Below are positions 34,804 through 44,056 of a stretch of 64,000 nucleotides of DNA, piece after piece (position 1 is the stretch's first letter; every line of letters begins with the position of its first letter). The stretch is from Streptomyces griseochromogenes (GTDB lineage: Bacteria; Actinomycetota; Actinomycetes; Streptomycetales; Streptomycetaceae), in contig NZ_CP016279.1 in assembly GCF_001542625.1 (NCBI RefSeq), positions 6,882,001 to 6,946,000 on the forward strand, written 5' to 3'. The notes under the pieces were generated by a model. It saw nothing but the letters and a program-made list of their open reading frames with translations, searched no databases and had not been told where the DNA came from. The position numbers were made by a program, and so were the translations under genes.

Positions 34804-36414
34804 CTACGCGTCCCCGGCCCGCCGGGCCCGCATCCCGGACCCGATCGCCCAGCCCAGACCGCCCGCCGCGACCAGCACCAGCGCGATCTCGGGCAGGATG
34901 CCCAGCTGGGTCGCGGGCGTCTCGGAGGTGCGCAGCGGCACCTTCTGGACCAGGTAGGCGGGCACGAACATGCCGGTCTTCTGGGTGATCTTCCCGTCCG
35001 GCATGATGATCGCGCTGACGCCGCTGGTGACCGGGACGGTCACGGTCCGGCTGTGCTCGACGGCGCGGACGCGGGACATGGCGAGCTGCTGGTAGGTCAT
35101 CTCGCTGCGGTCGAAAGTGGCGTTGTTGCTGGGCACGGAGATCATCTCCGCGCCGTGCGTCACGGTGTCCCGTACGGCCCAGTCGAAGGCGGCCTCGTAG
35201 CAGGTGGCGAGGCCGACCTTGGCGCCGTCGATGTCGAACACGCCCGGCTTGCCGCCCCGGCTGAAGTCCTGGCGGACCATGCTGGTCCAGTTCTTGTTGA
35301 TCGCGCCGACGAGCCCGCGCAGCGGGAGGTACTCGCCGAAGGGCTGCACCTGCCGCTTGTCGTAGGTCTGGGTCGGTCCCTTGGCCGGGTCCCACAGGAT
35401 CTGCTCGTTGAGCAGCCTGCCGTCCCTCTCGACGACCCCGCCGACCGAGATGGGCACCCCGACGGCCTTGGCGGCACCGTCGATGACCGCGGCCGCGTCG
35501 GGGTTGGTGAAGGGGTCGATGTCGGAGGAGTTCTCCGGCCACAGCACGTAGTCGGGCTTCGGGGCCTTGCCCGCCTTGATGGCGGCGGCCAGCTTGAGCG
35601 TCTCGCGTGCGTGGTAGTCGAGCACGGCCCGCCGCTGGGCGCTGAACTCCAGCCCGGAGCGCGGCACGTTGCCCTGGATGACCGCGACCGTCGCGGTGCC
35701 GTCCTCGGCCTTGTCGCTCACCAGTGACCGGGCCGCGACCGCACCCGCGACCGGAACGGCGACGCTCAGCAGCGCGGCGGCCGCGGCCCCGCGCCGCACG
35801 GCCCGGGTCTTGCGCCCCTCGGCGATCAGGCGCCCGGCCTCGTAGAGGCCGAACCCGCACAGGACGACGGCGAAGCTGAGCACCGGGGTGCCGCCCACCG
35901 CGGCGAGCGGCAGGAAGACACCGTCCGCCTGACCGAAGGCGATCTTGCCCCAGGGGAAGCCGCGGAAGGGCACGCGCGCGCGTACCGCCTCTCCGGCGAT
36001 CCAGACGGCGGCGGCCCACACGGGCCAGGCCGGCAGCTTGGAGACCGCGGCGGTGCCCACGCCGACGAGGGCGACGAAGACCGCCTCGATCGCGGCCAGC
36101 GCGAGCCAGGGACCCGGGCCGACCTCCACTCCGGTCCACACCAGCAGCGGCAGCATGAAGCCGAGCCCGAAGAGGTAGCCGAGGCCGAGTGCCGCCTTCC
36201 AGCTACGGCCCCGCAGCACCCAGGCGAACCCGGCGAAGGCGGGCAGGGCCAGCCACCACAGGGGACGCGGCGGGAAGCTGACGTAGAGCAGCACTCCGCA
36301 CAGCGCGGAGGCGACGGCCGGGACCAGCCGCCGAAGCCGGCGGACGCGCGCGGTCGGCGCGGTGGACGGCCGGAGCTGATCGGACTGGTCCACGGAAGTT
36401 GCGGTGACGGTCAC
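34804..36414 (-). CDS. lnt: apolipoprotein N-acyltransferase
   Basis: 536 residues. Seven or eight membrane helices in the first 220 residues (VASALCGVLLYVSFPPRPLW onward) are followed by the periplasmic-side nitrilase domain with the catalytic triad: Glu in VLWPENSSDIDPF, Lys in YDKRQVQPFGEYLPL and Cys in GLATCYEAAFDW, then a last membrane helix. Lnt adds the third acyl chain to the N-terminal cysteine of lipoproteins. The start at GTG 36414 is supported by the family's short cytoplasmic lead but has a weak ribosome site. No polyprenol mannosyltransferase gene is fused or adjacent, unlike in mycobacteria. Confidence 0.93.
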   Translation of the reverse strand: MTVTATSVDQSDQLRPSTAPTARVRRLRRLVPAVASALCGVLLYVSFPPRPLWWLALPAFAGFAWVLRGRSWKAALGLGYLFGLGFMLPLLVWTGVEVGPGPWLALAAIEAVFVALVGVGTAAVSKLPAWPVWAAAVWIAGEAVRARVPFRGFPWGKIAFGQADGVFLPLAAVGGTPVLSFAVVLCGFGLYEAGRLIAEGRKTRAVRRGAAAAALLSVAVPVAGAVAARSLVSDKAEDGTATVAVIQGNVPRSGLEFSAQRRAVLDYHARETLKLAAAIKAGKAPKPDYVLWPENSSDIDPFTNPDAAAVIDGAAKAVGVPISVGGVVERDGRLLNEQILWDPAKGPTQTYDKRQVQPFGEYLPLRGLVGAINKNWTSMVRQDFSRGGKPGVFDIDGAKVGLATCYEAAFDWAVRDTVTHGAEMISVPSNNATFDRSEMTYQQLAMSRVRAVEHSRTVTVPVTSGVSAIIMPDGKITQKTGMFVPAYLVQKVPLRTSETPATQLGILPEIALVLVAAGGLGWAIGSGMRARRAGDA

Positions 36415-36742
36415 CCGGGGAGTGTACGGCGGTTGACATAGCCGCCGACAGCGCGGCTTCGCGGGCCCGGGCCGGGCCCGCGAAGGCCCCGCCCGGGCCC
36501 GTGCCGTGCGGGAATCACGACGTTCCTGCGCAACTCGTCCACAAACCGGTCATCAGCCGTTACGGTGTGCCCCAGCCTCAGCGGTGCGGCCGGTCCCGGT
36601 GCGTGCGGCCGGGGCCTGCCAGAGGGTCGGGGCACCGGGGTACAAGGGGCGACGGGTGGGGTCGACAGGGACGAGGTCCACTGCCGGCGCGTACGGCGCG
36701 GATGCCTACAGCGCCAGGCGAAACGTTTCTGACGGGACGGGC

Positions 36743-37708
36743 ATGATCCTTCTGGGGGCGTGCGCCGCCTGGTCGCTGATCACGGCCGCCGCGCACGACG
36801 GCCGGCCCGAGGGTGTCCTGCTCGCCGTGCTCGCCGTGGCCGCCGGCTATGCCGCGGGCCGGATCTCGGGAGCGCTGCTGCCCGTGGCCGCGCCCTGTGC
36901 CGGCGCGGCGGCCGGGCTCGTCCTGGCCGTGGCGGTGCCCGACCTCTCCCCCGGTCCCCGGTACGCCGTCCCGCTCGGACACGCCGGTGCCACCACCGCC
37001 CTGCTGGCGCTGGCCACCGGCGCGGCATGCTGTGCCGCCTGGGCCGCCCGTGGACCGTTGCCGCGGCTCGGTCTGCGGCTGCTGGCCGCCGGGACCGTAC
37101 TCGCCGGGGCCGCTGTCGGGTCGGCCATCGGCTGCGCGGCCAGTGCGGCCGTACTGCTGTGCTCGCTCGCCGCGGGCTCGATGCACCACCGCGGCGCCGC
37201 CATCGTGGGTCTGGCCCTCGCGGCGGCCCTGGTGGCGGGGACGATCTGGGCACTCGCCGCGGGTGCCCTGCCCGCCGGTCTCGCCGAGGCGCTGGAGGGC
37301 CGGCTCACGGCGCACCGGGTCCAGCTGTGGCAGGACGCCCTGCGGCTGGCCCGCCGGGACACGGGCCTCGGCGTCGGTCCCGGCCGGTTCGGCGAGCTGA
37401 GCACGGCCGCGTCACAGGGAGCGCTGTCCGACGGCAGACCCCACTCCGCCCCGCTCCAGCAGGCGGCCGAGCAGGGGCTGGTCGGTGTGATCCTGCTGGC
37501 CGCCACGTTCGGCTGGGCCCTCCACGCCCTGTGGCGCACCCCGCGCTCCACTCCGGTCGCGCTGACCGCGGGCGCGGCCCTGACCGCGCTGGCCGTGATC
37601 GCGGCGGCGGGCAACGCGCTGAGCTTCGCCGCGGTCACGGCGGGCGCGGGGCTGCTGGCGGGATGGGCGACGGCCCGGCCCTGGACGGGCGAGGACGCGG
37701 AGCCCTGA
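36743..37708 (+). CDS. O-antigen-ligase-like (Wzy_C) membrane protein
   Basis: 321 residues from ATG 36743; about ten hydrophobic Ala/Leu/Gly-rich helices. Between helices lies GLGVGPGRFGEL followed by RPHSAPLQQAAEQGLVG, the loop that marks the Wzy_C/O-antigen ligase family and carries its conserved Glu and Gln. Members join or polymerise lipid-linked glycans or attach modifications at the outer membrane face. In Streptomyces the substrate is unknown. The protein is shorter than the usual 400 residues. An extended frame upstream to 36506 is unlikely to be translated. Confidence 0.7.
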   Translation: MILLGACAAWSLITAAAHDGRPEGVLLAVLAVAAGYAAGRISGALLPVAAPCAGAAAGLVLAVAVPDLSPGPRYAVPLGHAGATTALLALATGAACCAAWAARGPLPRLGLRLLAAGTVLAGAAVGSAIGCAASAAVLLCSLAAGSMHHRGAAIVGLALAAALVAGTIWALAAGALPAGLAEALEGRLTAHRVQLWQDALRLARRDTGLGVGPGRFGELSTAASQGALSDGRPHSAPLQQAAEQGLVGVILLAATFGWALHALWRTPRSTPVALTAGAALTALAVIAAAGNALSFAAVTAGAGLLAGWATARPWTGEDAEP

Positions 37709-37811
37709 GGCCGGATCCGCACGTACGCGAAGGGCACCGAGACGTGCCGGGGTCTTGACCGGACTCGGCGAGAACGACGGCAGGTCCCGGCCTCGGGCAC
37801 AGCACGGGCCG

Positions 37812-38714
37812 TCATCCCTGGAGGGTCACACCTCCGCGGGCAGGGGCTTCCTGCGTCGTGTAGTCGCTCATCACCCGGTGCACCGCGGCCCGGACGGTCC
37901 CGGTGAGGTCGTCGGCGAGGCGGGATCCGGCCGTGAGGACGACCGGCAGGCTGCGTACGGGCTCGGGCAGCAGGTCCGGGGGCAGGACGGGCAGGTGCCA
38001 GCGGTGCCCGGCGGCGCTGAACAGCAGGCTGATGCCGAAGCCGGACCGGGTGACGGTGACGACGTCCTCGACGCCGACGCCCTCGTAGGCGACGTGCCAG
38101 GTGATCCGGCGTTCGGTCAGGGTGTCCTCGGCGAGCCGGCGCAGGGGCGCCTCGCGCTCGGCGAACACGGCGAGCGGTACCGGGTTGGTCTCGGTCAGCA
38201 GACCGGCGTGGCCGAACCAGGTGCACTCGACGGCGCCGATGACCTCGTCCGCGGGGCCCTCGGGGGCGCCGAGCCGCACCACCATGTCGACGGCGCCTTC
38301 GGCCAGCTGGTCGCTGAGGTGGCCTCCCGGGCCGGTCTGGACGGACATCCGGGGGAGGGGGACATGCTCCTGGAGGGCGGTGATGAGGTTCGGGATGACA
38401 CCGACGAGGGTGTCGCACACGCCGAGGGTGAGGCGGTGGCCCCGCTTGGCGGCCGACAGGCGCAGGACGAGTTCGTCATTGGTGCGCACGAGCTGCCGGG
38501 CGAAGCGCAGCAGCTCCTCGCCGGTGGCGGACAGACGCAGGCTCTGGCCGGTCTCGCGGAAGACGGGTTCGCCGATGAGGGCGTTCAGCTTGCTGATGTG
38601 CTGGGAGACGGCGGGCTGGGAGATGTTGAGGACTTCGGAGGCACGGCGGAAGCCTCCGGTGTCCACGATGGTGACCAAGGTACGCAAAGGGCGTATGTCG
38701 AGATCGCGTCGCAC
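37812..38714 (-). CDS. LysR-family transcriptional regulator
   Basis: 300 residues from GTG 38714 with a GGGGGA site. N-terminal winged helix-turn-helix DIRPLRTLVTIVDTGGFRRA / SQPAVSQHISKLNALIGEPV / GQSLRLSATGEELL, followed by a periplasmic-binding-like effector domain (LTLGVCDTLVGVIPNLITAL). It lies at the left edge of the putative aromatic cluster, next to the MarR gene and in the same direction. LysR proteins act at T-N11-A palindromes; a perfect site of that kind lies between the lyase and FMN-reductase genes (46744-46770), so this is the candidate cluster regulator (inference). Confidence 0.92.
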   Translation of the reverse strand: MRRDLDIRPLRTLVTIVDTGGFRRASEVLNISQPAVSQHISKLNALIGEPVFRETGQSLRLSATGEELLRFARQLVRTNDELVLRLSAAKRGHRLTLGVCDTLVGVIPNLITALQEHVPLPRMSVQTGPGGHLSDQLAEGAVDMVVRLGAPEGPADEVIGAVECTWFGHAGLLTETNPVPLAVFAEREAPLRRLAEDTLTERRITWHVAYEGVGVEDVVTVTRSGFGISLLFSAAGHRWHLPVLPPDLLPEPVRSLPVVLTAGSRLADDLTGTVRAAVHRVMSDYTTQEAPARGGVTLQG

Positions 38715-38747
38715 GATGTGTGTCCCCCGTTGATTCGATTTCCTTAT

Positions 38748-38770
38748 GGCCCCTGGGTGCCTCAGGGGCC
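38748..38770 (-). terminator. hairpin at the end of marR
   Basis: GGCCCCTG, 7-nt loop, CAGGGGCC. It overlaps the marR stop codon at 38762-38764 and separates it from the lysR gene. Confidence 0.55.
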
Positions 38771-39307
38771 GGTGGTGCGGGTGTTCAGGACATCCGCCGC
38801 CTCCTGTGGGAGCGGGGAGCGGCGCAGCATGGCGTTGATGAGCAGATCGAGGGCCTCGGTGACGTTCCGCTGCTCGCCCTCGCTGAGCTGGGAGAGCAGA
38901 TCGGCCTCCTTGGCGAGCCGTTGCGGGAACACCTCGTCGGTGAGCCGTCTGCCCTGGTCGGTGAGGCAGACCAGGGCCGCGCGCCGGTCGGCGGGGTTCG
39001 GCTCGCGCACGACCAGGCCCCGCTTCTCCATCTTGGCCAGGATGTTGCTCATCGCCGCGCGTGAACAGCCGCGCAGCACCGCGATGTTGCGGGCGATCAG
39101 CGGGGTCTCGGCATGCCGGAGGGTGATGAGGACGTCCAGCTCGCTGGAGGTGAGCTGGGCACCGGCGAGGGTGGTCTGGGCCTCGAGTTCGGCCAGCACG
39201 TGCAGGCGCCTGAGGCGCCCGAAGATGCCCATCGAGTGGGTGTCGAGATCAGGCCGGGCCTGACGCCACCAGCCCGCTACGAGGTCGGTGGGAGTGGAAG
39301 GGATCAC
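38762..39307 (-). CDS. MarR-family transcriptional regulator
   Basis: 181 residues from GTG 39307 with GGAGG seven bases upstream. The winged helix is LTSSELDVLITLRHAETPLI, ARNIAVLRGCSRAAMSNILA, KMEKRGLVVREPNPADRRAA with the DxRxx wing (ADRRAALVCLT). It is divergent from the efflux-pump gene with a palindrome between them, the standard layout of a MarR repressor of a drug exporter that is released by the exported small molecule. Confidence 0.92.
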   Translation of the reverse strand: MIPSTPTDLVAGWWRQARPDLDTHSMGIFGRLRRLHVLAELEAQTTLAGAQLTSSELDVLITLRHAETPLIARNIAVLRGCSRAAMSNILAKMEKRGLVVREPNPADRRAALVCLTDQGRRLTDEVFPQRLAKEADLLSQLSEGEQRNVTEALDLLINAMLRRSPLPQEAADVLNTRTTGP

Positions 39308-39324
39308 GGAACAGCCTCCATATT

Positions 39325-39349
39325 GTTAACCACTGAACCATAGTGTAAC
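39325..39349. promoter_or_regulatory. imperfect AT-rich palindrome, MarR operator candidate
   Basis: GTTAACCACTGAACCATAGTGTAAC spans 25 bp with outer arms GTTA/TAAC and inner CACT/AGTG pairs. AT-rich in a GC-rich genome and placed between the marR and efflux start codons, as expected for autoregulation plus control of the pump. Confidence 0.5.
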
Positions 39350-39416
39350 TATCTTGGGCGGGGTCACCGGCCGGGCACCCCTGCGACTCAACCCTCTTCG
39401 TACGGAAGGTCGTTCC

Positions 39417-40685
39417 ATGGAAGCCCATCCGCTCCACGCCGCGCCGCCACGTCGAGGGGGCGCGGTCATCCTGCTCCTCGCCTTACTCACGGCGATCACC
39501 CCCTTGGCCACGGACATGCTGCTGCCCGGCTTCCCGGACATGGCCGATGACCTGCACGCCAGTGACTCCAGCGTGCAGCTGGCCCTGACCGCCTATCTGC
39601 TGGGCATGCTGATCGGGCAGCTCCTCCTCGGTCCCGTCAGCGACTCGACGGGCCGCCGCAGACTGCTGATCTGGGGCTCGGCGCTGTTCGCCGTGTTCTC
39701 CCTGCTGTGCGCGTTCGCCACGAACGCCGAGCTGCTCGACGCGGCCCGTGTCCTGCAGGGTGTGTCCGGCTCCGCCGGCATGGTTCTCGCGCGTGCCGTC
39801 GTCGGCGACTGGTATCGCGGCGCGGAGGCGGCCAAGCGCTTCTCCATCCTGTCGGTCATCTTCGCCGTCGCCCCGATCATCGCCCCCGTCCTCGGCGGCC
39901 TGATCATTCGCGCCTCCTCCTGGCGGGCCCTGTTCGTGGTCCTCGCCGTCCTCAGCGTGATCCTCATGGCTGCCGTGGCCACCGGGCTCCCGGAGTCCCT
40001 GCCGCCCGGGCAGCGGCACAAGGGCGGGGTCGGCCCGGCGTTCAAGGCCATGAAGGAGCTGCTCGGGCAGCGGCCGTTCCTCGGGTACGTGCTCACGTTC
40101 TCCTTCGCCAACATCGCCCTGTTCGCCTACATCTCCGGCTCCAGCTTCGTCTTCCAGGACATCTACGACCTGTCCGAGACCGAGTACAGCCTGTCCTTCG
40201 CGCTCACCGCGATCGGCGTCCTGATCGGCGGTGCCATGGTCGCGAACCTCGCCGCGAAGGCCGGCCTGAACCGGCTCCTCACCCTCGGTGTCGGCGTCGG
40301 CGTCATCGCCTCCGCCGCGCACGCCGTCGTCGCCGTGTCCGCGGGGAACACGCTCGCCACCTCGCTGATCTTCATGTTCCTGTGCATGTTCGCGATGGGC
40401 CTGACGATTCCGTCGGTCATGACGATCGGCCAGGAGATCGGCCGCCGGTCCGGGGGAGCCGCCTCCGCCCTCATCGGCGCGGGGCAGTGCCTCTTCGGCG
40501 GTATCGCCGCCCCTGTCGTCGGCGCGTTCGGCACCGACAGCGACAAGCCCATGGCCACCCTCATGATCATCGGTTTCGCCGCCGCCCTCCTCTGTCTCGT
40601 CGCCATCGCCCGGCCCTGGCAGCGCCAGGGCGAGCTCACGCCCGGCACGGACGAGACGGCCCCGGCCGCCGCTCCCGTGCACTGA
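39417..40685 (+). CDS. Bcr/CflA-type MFS drug exporter
   Basis: 422 residues from ATG 39417 with GGAAGG upstream. Twelve membrane helices; signatures ITPLATDMLLPGFPDMADDL (helix 1, TDMYLP-type motif of Bcr/CflA), GQLLLGPVSDSTGRRRLLIW (motif A) and ARAVVGDWYRGAEAAKRFSI. It expels hydrophobic compounds with protons. The divergent MarR gene and the biosynthetic genes downstream in the same direction suggest it exports the cluster product or protects against it. Confidence 0.92.
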   Translation: MEAHPLHAAPPRRGGAVILLLALLTAITPLATDMLLPGFPDMADDLHASDSSVQLALTAYLLGMLIGQLLLGPVSDSTGRRRLLIWGSALFAVFSLLCAFATNAELLDAARVLQGVSGSAGMVLARAVVGDWYRGAEAAKRFSILSVIFAVAPIIAPVLGGLIIRASSWRALFVVLAVLSVILMAAVATGLPESLPPGQRHKGGVGPAFKAMKELLGQRPFLGYVLTFSFANIALFAYISGSSFVFQDIYDLSETEYSLSFALTAIGVLIGGAMVANLAAKAGLNRLLTLGVGVGVIASAAHAVVAVSAGNTLATSLIFMFLCMFAMGLTIPSVMTIGQEIGRRSGGAASALIGAGQCLFGGIAAPVVGAFGTDSDKPMATLMIIGFAAALLCLVAIARPWQRQGELTPGTDETAPAAAPVH

Positions 40686-40718
40686 CCCGACCACCGGCAG
40701 CAAGGACTTCCACAGCTC

Positions 40719-41975
40719 ATGACCACCGCCACCCGCACCGAGCCCGCCAGAGCGGTCCGCTGGGACGCTCCGCCCGCCTCCGCGGCCGACGTCCTCACCC
40801 GCGCCCGCCACGCCATCCCGCTCCTGCGCGACGCCGCCTCGCGCATCGAGGAGCGGCGGCGACTGCCCGACGACATCGTGGACGTCCTGCGCCAGGTCGG
40901 AGCGTGGCGGGCCGTCATGCCCACCGAGTGGGGCGGTCCCGAACTCACCTCGCCCGAACAGGCCCAGCTCCTCGAACTCCTCGCCCAGGGCGACGCCTCG
41001 GCCGCCTGGTGCGCGATGATCGGCATGGATTCCGGTATCTACGCCGGATACCTCGACGACGGCGTGGCCAGGGAGCTGTACCAGGACCTCGACACCATCA
41101 CCGCCGGGGCGCTGTTCCCCACGGGGAAGGCGGAGAAGGTCACCGGTGGCTATGTGATCAGCGGGCAGTGGCGGTTCGCGTCCTGCGTCCACCACTGCCA
41201 GGTACTGATGGCCTCCTGCCTCGTCCACGAGGACGGCGTGCCGGTCCCGGACCCGCTCACCGGCCAACCCCGCCAGTGGCGGGTGTTCGCGGCCCGGCCC
41301 GGGCAGTTCGAGATCCACGACACCTGGTACACCACCGGCCTCGCCGGATCCGGCAGCAACGACTACTCCTGCCAGGACCTGTTCGTCCCCGCCGAGCACG
41401 CCTTCGCCCTGACCCGGCCCCGGCGGCCCGGCCCGCTGCTGCGCACCCCGGACGCGGTGCAGCGCAAGATGCCCGGCATCCCCCTCGGCCTCGCCCGCGC
41501 CGCCCTCGACCACGCCGTCGACCTCGCGGAGGGCCGCGCCGACCGCGAGACCGGAACGCCGTGGACGAGCGACTTCCGGGTGCACGAGGCGATCGGCCGC
41601 TCCCAGATGGAACTCAACGCCGCCCGCGCGAGCGTGTACGAGTCACTGTCCCTGCAGTGGGAGGTGCTGTGCGGCGACCGGGAGGACCTGCGCAAGGAAC
41701 GCATCGACGCCGCGCTCGCGCGGACCTTCGCCTTCCAGACCGCCCGCCGCGTCGTGCAGCGCCTGTACGACCTGGTCGGCGGTGCCGCGGTCTACCGCAG
41801 GACCAGCCCGTTCGACCGGTGGCTGCGCGATGTGAACACGATGTGCCAGCACGCCGTGGCCCAGGACGCCGTGCTGCAGATGGCCGGCGTCGTCGCCCTC
41901 GGGGGCGAGCCGCCCAACCCGGTCAACCCGGCGCTGGCCGTCTCCCTTCCGGCCGTCCGGGAGCCGCAGTCGTGA
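40719..41975 (+). CDS. acyl-CoA-dehydrogenase-fold flavin enzyme (group D monooxygenase type)
   Basis: 418 residues from ATG 40719. The fold is that of acyl-CoA dehydrogenases: LPDDIVDVLRQVGAWRAVMP, EWGGPELTSPEQAQLLELLA, GDASAAWCAMIGMDSG, then the beta domain (VTGGYVISGQWRFASCVHHC, YTTGLAGSGSNDYSCQDLFV) and the helical C-terminus (YDLVGGAAVYRRTSPFDRWL, MCQHAVAQDAVLQMAG). The replacement of the dehydrogenase base and the C-terminal His-Ala motif resemble HsaA/DszC-type monooxygenases, which hydroxylate phenols or heteroatoms with FMNH2 from a separate reductase. A candidate reductase is encoded at 46041. Stop overlaps the next start (GTGA), so they are translationally coupled. Confidence 0.8.
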   Translation: MTTATRTEPARAVRWDAPPASAADVLTRARHAIPLLRDAASRIEERRRLPDDIVDVLRQVGAWRAVMPTEWGGPELTSPEQAQLLELLAQGDASAAWCAMIGMDSGIYAGYLDDGVARELYQDLDTITAGALFPTGKAEKVTGGYVISGQWRFASCVHHCQVLMASCLVHEDGVPVPDPLTGQPRQWRVFAARPGQFEIHDTWYTTGLAGSGSNDYSCQDLFVPAEHAFALTRPRRPGPLLRTPDAVQRKMPGIPLGLARAALDHAVDLAEGRADRETGTPWTSDFRVHEAIGRSQMELNAARASVYESLSLQWEVLCGDREDLRKERIDAALARTFAFQTARRVVQRLYDLVGGAAVYRRTSPFDRWLRDVNTMCQHAVAQDAVLQMAGVVALGGEPPNPVNPALAVSLPAVREPQS

Positions 41976-42787
41976 GGATCGCCGTGATCGGGCACACCGG
42001 CATGACCGGCACCGCCCTCGTCGACACACTGCTCCGCCGTGGCCACGAGGTGACCGGCATCGCCCGCCGCGCCACGAGCGGCGACGCCCCGGACAACCTC
42101 GCACACGTCGTCTGCGACGTCTTCGACGTCCCCGCGCTCGGCGAGGTGCTGGCCGGCCACGACGTCGTGGTCTCCTGCTTCTCGGGCGGCCACGAGGTCG
42201 ATCCGGAGGTCTACTACCGGCAGGCCGAGGGAACCCGCCGCATCATCCAGGCGTTCCGGCGCTCCGGCGCCGGCTACCTGATGTACGTCGGGGGCGCCGC
42301 CTCCCTGTACGTCGATCCGCACACGCAGATGTTCGACGACCCGCGCTTTCCCGCCTGGTACTTCGGCAGCATGCCCGCCGAGCACCTGAGCTGGCTGGGC
42401 GACATCACCGGTGAGGGCTTCTTCCACGAGGCCGCCCGGCGCAAGGAGAGCGGCCTCGTCCCGGCCGGGGCGAGCGACCCCGAACTGGAGAAGCGCGTCG
42501 AGTCCTGGACGCGCGTCCCCCTGCTGGAGGGCTGCCGCATCGCGCTCGATCTGTTCGAGCACCGCACCGACTTCCGGTGGAGCTTCCTGTCCCCGCCCTG
42601 GCTCTACCGGCCGGGCCCCGGGCAGGGCTGCTACCACCTGGGCGTCGACTACATGCTCTTCGACCGGGGTGTGCCCGCCGGCATCGACCTCCCGGACCTG
42701 GCCCTCGCCCTCGCCGACGAAGCCGAGCGGCAGGCCCTCGTCCACAAGCACTGGACCGTCGCCGGACGCTGCGACTGCCGGGCCTGA
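41972..42787 (+). CDS. NAD(P)-dependent epimerase/reductase (atypical SDR)
   Basis: 271 residues from GTG 41972, overlapping the upstream stop by four bases. It starts MRIAVIGHTGMTGTALVDTL, a GxxGxxG Rossmann motif for NADP, followed by VVSCFSGGHEVDPEVYYRQA and GYLMYVGGAASLYVD. The later part (RIALDLFEHRTDFRWSFLSP) fits NmrA/SDR_a5-type atypical reductases. The catalytic Tyr-Lys pair of classical SDRs is not evident. Likely a reduction or epimerisation step on the cluster intermediate. Confidence 0.8.
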   Translation: MRIAVIGHTGMTGTALVDTLLRRGHEVTGIARRATSGDAPDNLAHVVCDVFDVPALGEVLAGHDVVVSCFSGGHEVDPEVYYRQAEGTRRIIQAFRRSGAGYLMYVGGAASLYVDPHTQMFDDPRFPAWYFGSMPAEHLSWLGDITGEGFFHEAARRKESGLVPAGASDPELEKRVESWTRVPLLEGCRIALDLFEHRTDFRWSFLSPPWLYRPGPGQGCYHLGVDYMLFDRGVPAGIDLPDLALALADEAERQALVHKHWTVAGRCDCRA

Positions 42788-42891
42788 TCCCGGCCCGCGG
42801 CGCCCACCGACCCGCCGGCCTCGCCCCCTGCCGGGCGGGGCCGGCACCCGTTACCCGACAGGATCCGGAAGACCAGCTTCAGGAGAACCCG

Positions 42892-44046
42892 TTGCACAGC
42901 CCCATACTCGGTCCGGCCCCGGCGCCCCCGCCCGCCGACGACCAGCGCGTCCTGGGCACCGTGGCCGTCGTCGGCACCGGTCTGATCGGCACCTCCATCG
43001 CCCTCGCCCTCACGGGCCAGGGCGTCACCGTCCACCTCGACGACCATGACCCCGCCCATGCCCGAACGGCCGCCTCCCTCGGCGCCGGCGTCACCGAGAC
43101 CGCGGACGGCCCGGTGGACCTCGCCGTCATCGCCGTACCGCCCGCGCACGTCGGCCGGACCCTGCGCGCCTTGCAGCGGCGGGGCGTCGCACGGGCTTAC
43201 ACGGACGTCGCCAGTGTGAAGGTCCAGCCCTGGCGGGACGTCGTCGCCCTCGGCTGTGACGCCGGGACCTATGTCGGCGGCCACCCCATGGCCGGTCGCG
43301 AGCGTTCCGGTCCTCTCGCCGCCCAGGCTGGGCTCTTCGACGGCCGCGCCTGGGTGCTCTCCCCCTCCCGGCGCACCGGTCCCTACGCCCTGCGGGCGGC
43401 GACGGAACTCGTCCACCGCTGCGGCGCGGTACCGGTGATGATGACGCCGGGCCTGCACGACAGCGCCGTGGCCCTCGTCTCCCACGCGCCCCATGTCGTC
43501 TCCGCGCTGATGGCCGCGCGCCTCCAGTACGCCACCGACGGCGAACTCCGCCTGGCCGGGCAGGGCCTGCGCGACGTCACCCGTATCGCGGGCGGGGACC
43601 CGGACCTGTGGGTGGAGATCCTCACCGCCAATTCCGCCGCCGTGGCCGACGTCCTCGAGGACCTCGCCCAGGATCTGGAAGGCGTCGCGAACGCGCTGCG
43701 CCGCTCCTCCCAGGCCGGACAGGATGTGCGGCGCGAGGGCGCGGAGCTGGTCCGGCACACTCTCCGGCGCGGGCAGACGGGCCACGGCCGCCTGCCCGGC
43801 AAGCACGGCGGCGCGCGGATCCCGTGCGAGGCCGTCCTGGTCCGCATCGGGGACGAACCCGGGGAGCTCGCCCGGCTGCTCGACGACACCCGCACGCTCG
43901 GGGTGAACATCGAGGACGTCACGATCCAGCACGACGCGGGCCGTTCGGGCACGGTCGAGCTGCTCGTCGCGGCCGGGGCGGCCGAGAAGCTCGCCTGCGA
44001 GCTGGGGCGGCAGGGCTGGCCGTGCGAGGTCGGCGAGGGCGCGTAG
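42892..44046 (+). CDS. tyrA: prephenate dehydrogenase with ACT domain, cluster copy
   Basis: 384 residues from TTG 42892 with AGGAG eight bases upstream; the frame is open further upstream but only this start has a ribosome site. NAD-binding GTVAVVGTGLIGTSIALALT, active-site GGHPMAGRERSGPLAAQAGL, and a C-terminal ACT regulatory domain (LVRIGDEPGELARLLDDTRT, GVNIEDVTIQHD). It oxidises and decarboxylates prephenate to 4-hydroxyphenylpyruvate, the tyrosine precursor. Streptomyces normally have a housekeeping tyrA elsewhere, so a copy here probably raises tyrosine supply for the neighbouring lyase. Confidence 0.9.
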   Translation: MHSPILGPAPAPPPADDQRVLGTVAVVGTGLIGTSIALALTGQGVTVHLDDHDPAHARTAASLGAGVTETADGPVDLAVIAVPPAHVGRTLRALQRRGVARAYTDVASVKVQPWRDVVALGCDAGTYVGGHPMAGRERSGPLAAQAGLFDGRAWVLSPSRRTGPYALRAATELVHRCGAVPVMMTPGLHDSAVALVSHAPHVVSALMAARLQYATDGELRLAGQGLRDVTRIAGGDPDLWVEILTANSAAVADVLEDLAQDLEGVANALRRSSQAGQDVRREGAELVRHTLRRGQTGHGRLPGKHGGARIPCEAVLVRIGDEPGELARLLDDTRTLGVNIEDVTIQHDAGRSGTVELLVAAGAAEKLACELGRQGWPCEVGEGA

Positions 44047-44056
44047 GAGGGGTGCG

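Noticed and set aside
31303..37708. Including the PucR, SDR, Lnt and O-antigen-ligase-like genes in the biosynthetic cluster
   Set aside because: These are typical conserved chromosomal genes with no link to aromatic chemistry; the LysR gene at 37812 is the more natural left border.
39707..42787. 1026-codon plus-strand frame running across the exporter and flavin-enzyme genes
   Set aside because: Only its last 271 codons (the SDR gene from 41972) are real; the rest is an out-of-frame reading of two clear genes with Arg/Pro/His-rich composition.
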